Assembly (NCBI RefSeq): GCF_014284175.1
Contig: NZ_JACOGA010000012.1
Coordinates: forward strand, 114,368 to 178,367
Direction: 5' to 3'
Origin: Affinundibacterium flavidum
GTDB lineage: Bacteria; Pseudomonadota; Gammaproteobacteria; Burkholderiales; Burkholderiaceae_D
Length of the DNA stretch: 64,000 nt
The notes under the pieces are model-generated. The model ran no database searches and was not told the origin of the DNA. It worked only from the letters and a program-made list of their open reading frames with translations. This document shows positions 39,164 to 48,859 of the stretch, piece after piece. The first letter of the stretch is position 1, and the number at the start of each line of letters is the position of its first letter. The position numbers and the translations under genes were made by a program.

Positions 39164-40023
39164 GGCGATTTGCCTGGCAGTTTGCCGCTGCTAAAGTGCA
39201 ATTTGATGACTTCCATTAAGGCAGCAATGGTATCGAGATCGTCCGTCAAAGGCTCAACCAGCGCAGCGGCACAGGCTTCAATCACTGGACAACCGGCAGC
39301 GATTAAATTGGCGGCATAGACCAGCAAACGAGTCGAGGCTGCTTCGTCTAAATCATGTTGTTTGAGTTGACGAAAGCGTCGTGCAATATCGACCAAGCGT
39401 GTTGCCAGCGCCAAATCGATGCCGGCTTCTTTCATCAAAATGCTTTGTTCTAATTCTGCATTGGGATAATCAAACTGTATCGCCAGGAAGCGTTGGCGGG
39501 TCGATGGCTTGAGATTCTTGAGTAGATTTTGATAGCCGGGGTTATACGACACCACCAACATAAATTCCTTCGGCGCAGCGAGTTCTTCGCCTGTGCGTTC
39601 GATAGGCAGAATGCGCCTGTCATCGGTAAGCGGATGCAAGACTACAGTCGTATCTTTGCGCGCCTCGACGATTTCATCCAAGTAGCAAATACCGCCTTGA
39701 CGTACGGCGCGGGTGAGGGGGCCATCTGACCATACGGTTTCGCCATCGCCGATCAAATGGCGCCCGACCAGATCTGCTGCAGTTAAGTCATCATGACAAG
39801 CAACCGTAATTAAAGGGCGTGCTAGTTTCGCTGCCATGTGCGCGACGAAGCGCGTCTTGCCACAACCAGTTGGACCTTTAATCAACAAGGGTAGTTGACG
39901 CTGATACGCGAGTTCAAACAAGGCACATTCATTCGCGATCGGTTGATAGTAGGGAATCTCGGCGACCGCGGAAGCTTGAGCGGCGGCGGAAGAGAGAAAC
40001 GCTTGATGGCTTAAATCATTCAT
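39160..40023 (-). CDS. norQ: NorQ-type MoxR AAA+ ATPase
   Basis: 287 aa from the ATG at 40023; a longer frame to 40176 runs back into norB and through a terminator hairpin, so is not used. Walker A GPTGCGKT (50-57), Walker B ICYLDEIVEA, sensor-like VVSYNPGYQN and the arginine-finger region are present. NorQ with NorD forms a chaperone that activates cNOR. The stop overlaps the next gene by four bases. Confidence 0.92.
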   Translation of the reverse strand: MNDLSHQAFLSSAAAQASAVAEIPYYQPIANECALFELAYQRQLPLLIKGPTGCGKTRFVAHMAAKLARPLITVACHDDLTAADLVGRHLIGDGETVWSDGPLTRAVRQGGICYLDEIVEARKDTTVVLHPLTDDRRILPIERTGEELAAPKEFMLVVSYNPGYQNLLKNLKPSTRQRFLAIQFDYPNAELEQSILMKEAGIDLALATRLVDIARRFRQLKQHDLDEAASTRLLVYAANLIAAGCPVIEACAAALVEPLTDDLDTIAALMEVIKLHFSSGKLPGKSP

Positions 40024-40065
40024 GAAAAGCTTTCGTGATGCTTTAAAAGTAGGTACTTCAAATTG

Positions 40066-40098
40066 AAAACGCCCGACAATGTTTTGTCGGGCGTTTTT
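40066..40098 (-). terminator. Intrinsic terminator between norB and norQ
   Basis: CGCCCGACAA-TGTT-TTGTCGGGCG, a perfect 10-bp GC-rich stem flanked by AAAA and TTTTT. It starts 5 bp after the norB stop and lies 43 bp before the norQ ATG, in the orientation to stop norCB transcripts. Confidence 0.85.
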
Positions 40099-40102
40099 CT
40101 GC

Positions 40103-41527
<1,425 letters not shown>

Positions 41528-41953
41528 TTAGCCTTCGATATTTGGCGGCCAGTTATTAGTATTGATCTCTGAGCTGTATTTCAGAAACTCGACCAGGTCG
41601 TTCATTTCTTTTTCATTGAGATTGAACTGTGGCATTTGACGACGCCCCGGCGCACCAGTTGGCTGCGCCGCCATCCATGCACGAATGAAATCTGGACCGC
41701 GACGCTTATACACATTACCCAGTTCAGGTGCAAAATAGGCGCCTTCACCGAGTAGAGTGTGGCAACCGATACAGTTACGGGTTTCCCAAATCTTCTTACC
41801 GCGAATAGCGGAGTCAGTCAGGTTGGCACTGTTATCTCGTTTAGGCAGCGCACTCATAGTGTCGAATGTCAGCGCTAAAAATAACAGGAAGAAAAATACA
41901 GAGCCGCCATAAAAAATATTTCTGGCGGTTGACTTGGTGAACGATGAGCTCAT
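41528..41953 (-). CDS. norC: Nitric oxide reductase subunit C (NorC)
   Basis: 141 aa. One N-terminal membrane anchor (about 14-32) and a periplasmic cytochrome c domain with CIGCHTLLGEGAYFAPEL (Cys61, Cys64, His65) and the axial-Met region RRQMPQFNL. It receives electrons from periplasmic cytochromes for NorB. First gene of the nor operon; two FNR-type boxes lie 272 and 342 bp upstream, with a MITE-like element in between. Confidence 0.95.
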   Translation of the reverse strand: MSSSFTKSTARNIFYGGSVFFFLLFLALTFDTMSALPKRDNSANLTDSAIRGKKIWETRNCIGCHTLLGEGAYFAPELGNVYKRRGPDFIRAWMAAQPTGAPGRRQMPQFNLNEKEMNDLVEFLKYSSEINTNNWPPNIEG

Positions 41954-41977
41954 GTCGAGTTAACCCCTAGTGAATGC

Positions 41978-42111
41978 TAGGACTTACGCAAAACAGACGC
42001 TAGCGTCGTTGCAGGCGCCTCGTCGTACGATTTGTACTGTCTTCGGCGACGCGCCCCCGACTAAGGCATTCGAGGGCAGGCTCTAGCTAGCGCAATTTTG
42101 CGTAAGTCCTA
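41978..42111. mobile_element. 134-bp MITE-like element upstream of norC
   Basis: Perfect 16-bp terminal inverted repeats TAGGACTTACGCAAAA / TTTTGCGTAAGTCCTA (41978-41993 and 42096-42111) around a GC-rich centre with no reading frame. The inside includes CCCCCGACTAAGGCATTCGA, which resembles a sequence at about 63550-63570. The shape fits a non-autonomous insertion element; a 2-bp TA target duplication is possible. Confidence 0.8.
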
Positions 42112-42224
42112 AATGTAAATCATAAAAAGCACCGACTTACCAACGTGGTCTTTCGGTGCTAATTGATGTTGTGGATGTTATTTCCCCACGTCACTGAGTG
42201 TAAGTGGCTGGTGCATTGCTTTCC

Positions 42225-42238
42225 TTGACGATGGTCAA
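42225..42238. promoter_or_regulatory. FNR/Dnr-type box (proximal) upstream of norC
   Basis: TTGACGATGGTCAA, a perfect palindrome with TTGAC half-sites (eight of ten FNR consensus positions), 272 bp upstream of norC. Confidence 0.6.
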
Positions 42239-42294
42239 TTTTGGAAAGATGGCAATGGATGGCGATACGAGAATGTCGCGTATTCGAGCATGCT

Positions 42295-42308
42295 TTGATG
42301 CGTATCAA
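42295..42308. promoter_or_regulatory. Perfect FNR/Anr/Dnr-type box (distal) upstream of norC
   Basis: TTGATGCGTATCAA, all ten consensus positions, inside the longer palindrome CTTTGATGCGTATCAAAG. It lies 342 bp upstream of norC and 67 bp beyond the rlmF stop. No + strand gene is near, so norC is the likely target. Confidence 0.7.
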
Positions 42309-42374
42309 AGCATGTTGATATTTGTGGAGTGATCTATTTTCTTGAAGTGTATTAGCTGACGAGCGGAATGCAGA

Positions 42375-43364
42375 TTAGCGCCAACGCAGTTTCGCCCAAG
42401 CTAGTTGTTGAGCTGGTGTGAGAAATGTCCATGCAATAAAGCGACTTTGTTTGCTTCCTTGTTGCATTGTGATGAGGCGATGTTCTAACACTTTAGCTTG
42501 CTTTAATTTTGCCTTAATAGGATCGAGATTAGCGGACTTTGAAATCAAGCTGCTAAACCAAAAACATTGCGTCGAAAATTGCCGACTTTCCTCTATCATT
42601 TGAGAAATAAATTGCAGCTCACCACCGGGGCACCATAGTTCAGCGGCTTGTCCACCAAAATTCAAATTCACTTCAATTTGCGCTGCTGTTTTGCCCAGAT
42701 TCTGCCATTTCCTATCGGTGCCGCTTTGCGCTTCTGCGGCTGAAGTATGAAATGGTGGATTGCACATGGTGAGGTCAAACCATTCATCTTGTTGCAGAAT
42801 ATTGTGAAAAATTTTGCTGCTGTTTTTCTGTAAACGCAGTTCTATCTTTTTGACTAATTGTGGATTCGCGTGAATCACGCTTTCCAGATTAGCCAATGCA
42901 TCATCATTAATGTCTGCCGCGACAAAATTCCATGTGTATTCCTGACTGCCTATTAAGGGATAAATGCCATTCGCCCCTGTTCCTATGTCTAACACGTACA
43001 CACTGTTTTTCTTGGGCAGCTTGCCTTGATTTACCGTAATTAATAAGTCTGCTAAGCCATGAATATAATCAGCACGACCTGGTACGGGTGGACACAAATA
43101 CGCATCGGGAATATCCCATGCCTCGATCCCATATTGATGCTTGAGCAAAGCCCGGTTTAAGGCTTTGACAGCATTGGCGTCAGCAAAGTCGATACTCAGA
43201 TCGCCATAAGGATTGGTGCTCACAAAACGACCTAGTGCCACAGTATCAGCATCGCGGTCCGCCTCAATTAGTGCTGTGAAATCGTATTGTCCTTGATGCC
43301 GGTTACGCGGATGAAATCCCGATTGCTTGGACGTTGTTGAGGATTTGTGGCGTGGGTTAGACAT
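42375..43364 (-). CDS. rlmF: 23S rRNA (adenine-1618-N6)-methyltransferase RlmF
   Basis: 329 aa. SAM-binding motif LDIGTGANGIYPLIG and catalytic NPPF in MCNPPFHTSAAEAQ identify an N6-adenine methyltransferase; start HPRNRHQGQYDF, FADANAVKALNRALL and GLADLL are RlmF features. It modifies A1618 of 23S rRNA. Single gene, upstream of the norC promoter zone on the same strand; no link to denitrification is expected. Confidence 0.93.
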   Translation of the reverse strand: MSNPRHKSSTTSKQSGFHPRNRHQGQYDFTALIEADRDADTVALGRFVSTNPYGDLSIDFADANAVKALNRALLKHQYGIEAWDIPDAYLCPPVPGRADYIHGLADLLITVNQGKLPKKNSVYVLDIGTGANGIYPLIGSQEYTWNFVAADINDDALANLESVIHANPQLVKKIELRLQKNSSKIFHNILQQDEWFDLTMCNPPFHTSAAEAQSGTDRKWQNLGKTAAQIEVNLNFGGQAAELWCPGGELQFISQMIEESRQFSTQCFWFSSLISKSANLDPIKAKLKQAKVLEHRLITMQQGSKQSRFIAWTFLTPAQQLAWAKLRWR

Positions 43365-43441
43365 AAGGGAAATGTAGATAATGTGAGTCAGTGAATAAAT
43401 AGCTTAGGATTTAAAAATTGCGCTGACTGGAGCTTGATTGC

Positions 43442-43502
43442 GTAGGGTGCGCCGTGCGCACCACACATAGCCTGCGACTTCGGTGCGCACGGCGCACCCT
43501 AC
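43442..43502. repeat. Intergenic inverted repeat, family B copy 2 (perfect)
   Basis: Two perfect 21-bp arms (43442-43462 and 43482-43502; core GGTGCGCCGTGCGCACC) with a 19-bp loop. The GTAGGGTGCGCCGTGCGC sequence recurs between genes in many proteobacteria. Confidence 0.9.
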
Positions 43503-43673
43503 CTTACTCCATTTTTTGAGTCCAATAGGCCTTCCCTATTTAGGCATTACAAGGGGATGCGACAATGTCTTCAGCTGTATTGCGTAGGTCTTAAAGGTAA
43601 ATAAATAAGTAAGTAACTTATTGTGTAAATTATTAGGTGAATCAACCTTGATAAATTTTAGTATCTTAACAAA

Positions 43674-43706
43674 CAAAAACGCCCGCGCGATGCGGGCGTT
43701 TTTGTT
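43674..43706. terminator. Intrinsic terminator after the SWIB/H1-like gene
   Basis: AAAAACGCCCGC-GCGAT-GCGGGCGTTTTT: 8-bp GC stem extended by A/T pairs, about 65 bp after the gene's stop on the minus strand. Confidence 0.9.
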
Positions 43707-43771
43707 TGGGATTTGGGTAGTAAAAATTACGACCCAAGCATTGCCCAAAGCAATATGGACATCAAATCCGA

Positions 43772-44191
43772 TTAGGACAGATGACCAGAAATGAGTTTAG
43801 TCATTTCAAACATGGAGACTTGTTTCTTGCCACCGAAAACGGCTTTCAATTTGTCATCCGCATTGATATTGCGTTTGTTTGCTTCATCTTGCAGCTTGTG
43901 CTTTTTGATGTATTCCCAGATCTTTTTAGTTACTTCAGTACGTGGGATTGGTGCTGCACCGATTACGGCTGCCAATACTGGAGATAAAGTCATAGGCTTC
44001 ATGAAAGCTGCATTTGGCTTACGAGCTGCTGCTGGTTTAGCTGCTGCTTTTGCTGGCTTAGCTGCCGCTTTAGCCGCAGGTTTCGCTGCCGCTTTTGCTA
44101 CTGGTTTTTTTGCTGCTGCTGGTTTAGCTGCTGCTTTTGCGGCAGGCTTAGCTGCTGGTTTTGCTGCTGCTTTTTTTGGTGCTGTTGCCAT
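43772..44191 (-). CDS. Histone H1-like tail fused to SWIB/MDM2 domain protein
   Basis: 139 aa. Residues 1-60 are a basic Ala/Lys/Pro tail built from AAAKPAAK units, as in bacterial histone H1-like proteins. Residues about 64-139 form a SWIB/MDM2 domain: MKPMTLSPVLAAVIG, PRTEVTKKIWEYIKKHKLQD, NINADDKLKAVFGGKKQVSM and MTKLISGHL. SWIB domains occur in chlamydial and some betaproteobacterial small proteins; in eukaryotes they belong to chromatin-remodelling complexes. Likely nucleoid-associated; what the SWIB part binds is unknown. Own terminator downstream. Confidence 0.9.
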   Translation of the reverse strand: MATAPKKAAAKPAAKPAAKAAAKPAAAKKPVAKAAAKPAAKAAAKPAKAAAKPAAARKPNAAFMKPMTLSPVLAAVIGAAPIPRTEVTKKIWEYIKKHKLQDEANKRNINADDKLKAVFGGKKQVSMFEMTKLISGHLS

Positions 44192-44747
44192 ATTGAGGCT
44201 CCTTCACAATTGTCTTGGAAAATGCGCCATTTCACGCAGTGCTTATAGTGGTGCCGATTACAGAGTGATGCAAGTGTTTTTTTTTGCTTTTTGCGAAAAA
44301 TGTGTGAGAAATCATGACAGACGTGGTTTTCAGAGGGAAAAATGTCGTTTTTCCTCTGCAGAATGAGGAAAGTGATGGGTTTGTTATCGATGAAAATGCT
44401 GCTGTGAAAACGCAAAAATAAAACCTCTCAACACTGAGACACAGAGATGGAGAGGAAAAACAGGAGGGTGTTTTAGACGAGAATGAAGTAAAGTTTTGGC
44501 GTGAATTGTAGTGTGGGAGTGCCTAAATTATTCAGGTAATGTTGGGCTTTTCTTTGTTCAGAACCAACCGATGATTTCGGGAAACGTGGCAAAGCTGGTT
44601 TTGTTTTTTTAAAAAACAGCAAAGCGATTTGCCTGCTGAAATTCAATTATAGGGATGCAGTGCGAGTCGTTTCCCGCAGCAATACATAGGTATTGCGAGG
44701 ACAAACGAGGAAGCAATGCGCCCTAGAATTGGATTTAAGCAGGTAAA
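44192..44747. other. Intergenic region between SWIB gene and ffh
   Basis: About 550 bp. It contains one degenerate arm of repeat family A (AAACCTCTCAACACTGAGAC from 44421) and the promoter of the SWIB gene. No gene or clear terminator for ffh was recognised. Confidence 0.5.
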
Positions 44748-46106
44748 TCAACGCATCATGCCTTTTAAGCCTCTCATCATTTTCATCATGCCGCCACCCT
44801 TGAGTTTTTTCATCATGCTTTGCATTTGATCAAACTGTGCCAGCATACGATTGACTTCTTGTATCTGTACGCCTGCACCTGTGGCAATACGACGTTTGCG
44901 TGAGGCTTTGATCAAATCTGGTTTTGCGCGTTCTAATGGTGTCATGGAATTGATAATGCCTTCCATGCGACGCATTTGTTTTTCCGCGTTATCCATATTC
45001 GCGCCACTGGCGGCTTGCTGGAATTGTGCTGGTAATTTATCCATCAAACTCGATAAGCTACCCATGTTCTTCATTTGGCCTAATTGCATTTTGAAGTCGT
45101 TCATATCGAACTTGCCGCCGACCTTGATCTTCTCTGCCAGGCCTTTGGCTGCTTCGACATCCATGCCTTTTTGGGCGGATTCGACTAAGGCCAGAATATC
45201 GCCCATACCCAGAATGCGATTCGCCATGCGGGTCGCGTCGAAAGCTTCGAGCCCGTCCAGCTTTTCAGAGACACCGGCAAACTTAATAGGTTTGCCTGTG
45301 ACATGACGCACCGACAAGGCCGCGCCACCGCGTGAGTCACCGTCGAGTTTGGTGAGCACCACGCCCGTCAAAGGCAGTGCATCGTTAAATGCCTTGGCGG
45401 TGTTGACCGCATCTTGCCCAAGCATTGCGTCAACCACGAACAAAGTTTCTATCGGTTTGACTGCCGCATGTACGGCGGCGATTTCTTGCATCATGGCTTC
45501 ATCAATACCGAGGCGACCTGCGGTATCAATAATCAATACTTCATGATGATGTTTCTTCGCCCAATCGAGCGCGGCTAAGGCGATATCGACAGGTTTGTCA
45601 TTGATCGTGGTTGGGAAGAAGTCGGCACCAGCCTGCGCAGTGACAGTTTCTAACTGACCAATCGCCGCTGGACGATAGACGTCCGCGGAGACGGTCAAGA
45701 CCTTTTTCTTTTTCTTTTCACGCAGATATAAGGCTAGCTTACCAACGGTAGTGGTTTTACCCGCACCTTGCAGACCAGCCATCAAAATGATTGCTGGCGG
45801 TTGGGTGGCGAAATTCAATTCGGAAGCATTGTCACCTAAATCGGCACCGATTAACGAAGCCAATTCTTTTTGTACTACGCCAACTAAGGCTTGACCTGGG
45901 GTCAAAGAGCCGATGACGTCCTCGCCCATCGCTTTTTCTTTGACGCGGGCGATCAGTTCACGCACGGCAGGCAAGGCAACGTCGGCTTCTAATAAAGCCA
46001 TACGCACTTCGCGCAGCATCTCGGCGGTATTCGATTCAGTTAAACGCGCTTCGCCGCGCATGGTCTTGACGACTTTGGCGAGACGCTGGGTCAGATTGTC
46101 GAGCAT
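44748..46106 (-). CDS. ffh: Signal recognition particle protein Ffh
   Basis: 452 aa. The SRP GTPase binds 4.5S RNA and signal sequences of nascent membrane proteins and delivers them to FtsY. N domain residues 1-90; G domain with P-loop GLQGAGKTTT (111-120), DTAGRLG and TKLDGD; Met-rich M domain from about 300 (KLPAQFQQAA, SRKRRIATGAGVQ, MMKKLKGGGMMKMM). Full length. Usually divergent from the ypjD/ccsA-like gene; here an S46 peptidase gene lies in between. Confidence 0.97.
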   Translation of the reverse strand: MLDNLTQRLAKVVKTMRGEARLTESNTAEMLREVRMALLEADVALPAVRELIARVKEKAMGEDVIGSLTPGQALVGVVQKELASLIGADLGDNASELNFATQPPAIILMAGLQGAGKTTTVGKLALYLREKKKKKVLTVSADVYRPAAIGQLETVTAQAGADFFPTTINDKPVDIALAALDWAKKHHHEVLIIDTAGRLGIDEAMMQEIAAVHAAVKPIETLFVVDAMLGQDAVNTAKAFNDALPLTGVVLTKLDGDSRGGAALSVRHVTGKPIKFAGVSEKLDGLEAFDATRMANRILGMGDILALVESAQKGMDVEAAKGLAEKIKVGGKFDMNDFKMQLGQMKNMGSLSSLMDKLPAQFQQAASGANMDNAEKQMRRMEGIINSMTPLERAKPDLIKASRKRRIATGAGVQIQEVNRMLAQFDQMQSMMKKLKGGGMMKMMRGLKGMMR

Positions 46107-46301
46107 AGTAAACCTTCTATTTGCCTTCTATTTGAGAACGATAGCGATGCAGAAATGCAGCACCATGGAATTTTTGCAACCGGATCGCATCTGCTGAACC
46201 GATATAGATAAGCCCGTATTTTACTCGAAATGAGGTCATTTCCTGAGACGTATAGCGGGTTTTATCGCGTGATTGCTCGCATTCATGGTGTTTGTGTAAA
46301 T

Positions 46302-46338
46302 AAAAAAGCCACGTTGAACTTAATCAACGTGGCTAATT
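46302..46338 (-). terminator. Intrinsic terminator after the S46 peptidase gene
   Basis: AGCCACGTTGA-ACTTA-ATCAACGTGGCT stem (11 bp) followed on the minus strand by TTTTTT. It lies 40 bp after the peptidase stop. Confidence 0.88.
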
Positions 46339-46379
46339 TACTGATTCAGAACTGAGTTATCGATTCAGCGCTGAGCTAT

Positions 46380-48542
46380 TTACTCGGCACCCATTTCTTT
46401 CAACAAGTTATCGGCTTTATCGACGTGTTTCATCTGCCACAGCATGTAGCGCAGATCGACTTGGATAGAGCGGCTAGAGGCTTTGTTGTAATCCCAGTCA
46501 GCGATGATGGAATCCAGAGTGCCATCAAATGCCAGACCGATGAATTCGCCTTTGGCATTCAAAGCGGCTGAGCCAGAATTGCCACCTGTGATATCCAAGG
46601 TTGCCAAGTAGTTGACTGGAACCGTTTTCAAGATTGGATCAACGTACTTACCAAAGTCTTTGGCTTTAATAGCGGCCAACTGATTAGCAGGTGCATTGAA
46701 TTCGCCCGTGCCAGTCGCTTTAGCGGCTACGCCTTTGACAGTCGTAAATGCAGTCCAAGTTGTACCGTCAGCACCGAATGGACGGCTGGCGACTTTACCG
46801 AACGTCACGCGCAAAGTGCTGTTGGCGTCAGGGTAAACTGCTTGGCCTTTGCTCTTCATGTAAGCGATTTTTGCTTTCATGTAGCTGGCGTAGGCTTTTT
46901 GCATATCGCCTGCGGACTCTTGATCAGCGACTTCGCGCTTCATGCCTTCTTCATACATGCCAACAGCCGCTTTGATAAAGCTATCGTTGCTCGCTTTGAA
47001 GTCATCCACGGATTTTTCTAACCAAGCAGCGCGGAAAGCTTTGTCGCCGAACTGGCTACCTGCATACATTTGATCTAATAAGGCTTTCAACTGATCTTTT
47101 GTCATCCCATCTTTAATGCCAAGGGCATTATCGAAATTGGCATTACGTTCTGCCGCTGGTGCTGCGGCGTATTTCACCAGGCTATTTAAGACCAAGGCCT
47201 TATCGACTTTTTCATCGTAGCTGCGTTCTACACCATCGACTGTCGCCTTGAAGCGTGGCAGGTCACGATTTTGGAAACCAGCACGACGCTCTGCATCCGG
47301 CTTAGTTTTTTCATTTGCCAGGCGATATAAAGTGCGGGCAGTGCTCAGGAAGCGTGGGTAAGACGAAGCTAAGAAGGATTCTTTTTTCGCCGTTGCATCA
47401 CGTTTTGCGTAGATAGCTTCAATCTTGTCGATATCTGCAGCGTATTCGGCTTTGTTCTTAGGATTAGAATTGACCCAAGCTTTCAATTCGGCGTGTTCTT
47501 TGGATTTACGTTCCAAAATATCGCTGCCTGCATAGCTATCCAACATACCTTGACGGTTTTTGTAATAGTTATTGATGTTGGCAACCTGGCCTGCGTATTT
47601 CAAGTTCGCATCTTTATTTTCCTTCGTTTCGTTAGCGATAATTGCCAATGTTTCGGCAGAGCCTTTAACGAAATTAGGATATTCAAAATCAAATGTATAA
47701 GCGATTTCGGATGGCAAACGATGGCGATTAGTGCGGCCTGGGTAACCCAGTACCATGACGAAGTCGCCTTCTTTCAAACCATCTTTTGCTAATTTCAATA
47801 CATGCTTAGGCACGTAAGGGACATTGTCTTTGCTAAATTCTGCAGGCTTGCCGTCTTTGCTAACATATGCGCGGTAGAAGCCGTAATCACCAGTGTGACG
47901 TGGCCACATCCAATTATCAGTATCGCCGCCGAATTTTCCGACGCCTTCAGCTGGTGCATGGACCAAGCGTACGTCTTTGATTTCCATTTGTTTGATCAAA
48001 TAGAACTCCAAACCACCGTAGAAAGATGGAATGCTGCAACGGAAGCCTGCTTCTTTTTCGCATGCGGCGATCATGGTTTTTTGATTTTTTTCGATCGCAT
48101 CAACGCGCGCTTTGCCAGTTAATTTAGCGACATCTGGGCTGATTACTTTATCGCTGACATTCGTCACTTCGGTTGTAACGAAAATACGTGAACCAGGACC
48201 TGCTGGTAATTCTTCGGCCAAAGTTTTTGCCAGAAAACCATTCGCTAACAGATTGCGTTCCGGTGTGGAGTTACGCGCTACGCTGTCATACACGCAGTGA
48301 TGATTCGTCGCTACCAAGCCCATTGAGGAGACGAAAGAGGCTGAGCAACCGCCCAAGCTAACGATCGCGCCCATAGGAAATTCAGTTAGCTGCGTTAATG
48401 ATTTCGGGTCTAGTTTCAGACCGGCAGCTTTGAGTTGTTTAGCTACTTGTGGTAACTGTTGTGGCATCCACATACCTTCATCGGCTTGCGCGAAACCGCC
48501 GGTGAGTGTGAGTGCGGCTAAAGCGAAAAGTGATTTTTTCAT
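46380..48542 (-). CDS. S46 family dipeptidyl-peptidase (DPP7/DPP11 family)
   Basis: 720 aa with a 20-residue signal peptide (cut after AQA). Chymotrypsin-like double barrel with a helical insert (about 290-580). The catalytic His lies in GLVATNHHCVYDS (His81/82), and the Ser in TGGNSGSAALN is Ser656; Asp is in the GDTDNWMWPRHTGD region. S46 enzymes release dipeptides from N termini in the periplasm. Gly674 (in LAFDGTLDS) sits where DPP7 has Gly and DPP11 has Arg, so a DPP7-like preference for hydrophobic P1 residues is inferred. Confidence 0.94.
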   Translation of the reverse strand: MKKSLFALAALTLTGGFAQADEGMWMPQQLPQVAKQLKAAGLKLDPKSLTQLTEFPMGAIVSLGGCSASFVSSMGLVATNHHCVYDSVARNSTPERNLLANGFLAKTLAEELPAGPGSRIFVTTEVTNVSDKVISPDVAKLTGKARVDAIEKNQKTMIAACEKEAGFRCSIPSFYGGLEFYLIKQMEIKDVRLVHAPAEGVGKFGGDTDNWMWPRHTGDYGFYRAYVSKDGKPAEFSKDNVPYVPKHVLKLAKDGLKEGDFVMVLGYPGRTNRHRLPSEIAYTFDFEYPNFVKGSAETLAIIANETKENKDANLKYAGQVANINNYYKNRQGMLDSYAGSDILERKSKEHAELKAWVNSNPKNKAEYAADIDKIEAIYAKRDATAKKESFLASSYPRFLSTARTLYRLANEKTKPDAERRAGFQNRDLPRFKATVDGVERSYDEKVDKALVLNSLVKYAAAPAAERNANFDNALGIKDGMTKDQLKALLDQMYAGSQFGDKAFRAAWLEKSVDDFKASNDSFIKAAVGMYEEGMKREVADQESAGDMQKAYASYMKAKIAYMKSKGQAVYPDANSTLRVTFGKVASRPFGADGTTWTAFTTVKGVAAKATGTGEFNAPANQLAAIKAKDFGKYVDPILKTVPVNYLATLDITGGNSGSAALNAKGEFIGLAFDGTLDSIIADWDYNKASSRSIQVDLRYMLWQMKHVDKADNLLKEMGAE

Positions 48543-48859
48543 TTTAATTCCTGCAAAAAGGCTATTGGTTTTTTATTTATCCAGTAAATAGGGGATGGCA
48601 CACTGCTGCCCAACTTCCCATTCTGGAGTGCATGCGAGTATCTAGAAGCGACCATTCTTAGTCAAGGGGATTGCTCAAGCTTTTTGTACATATATTTATG
48701 CTTGTTGTAATTACGACTTATAAAGTTTCCGCAGAGGATTTTTAGGCCTTGACTAGCCCATTTCTCGGCGCTTTTGTGATGACGCAAACTGCTTTCAGCT
48801 ATCTGTTCAAATCCTTAACAAAGAGAAAAAATAATCCAAACATGGTGTAAACTTGCGCC
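48543..48859. other. Intergenic region between divergent S46 peptidase and YpjD-like genes
   Basis: About 320 bp with room for both promoters. No recognised operator or repeat. Confidence 0.4.

Larger units (their letters stand above)
43365..43771. other. Intergenic region between rlmF and the SWIB gene
   Basis: About 400 bp holding the family B repeat (43442-43502) and the terminator at 43674-43706. The 70-codon minus frame at 43536-43748 runs through the terminator and is not credible. Confidence 0.6.

Noticed and set aside
43791..44366. 191-codon plus-strand frame over the SWIB gene
   Set aside because: The Ala/Phe-rich peptide is the antisense reading of the Lys/Ala/Pro repeat; the minus-strand gene has a real SWIB domain and terminator.
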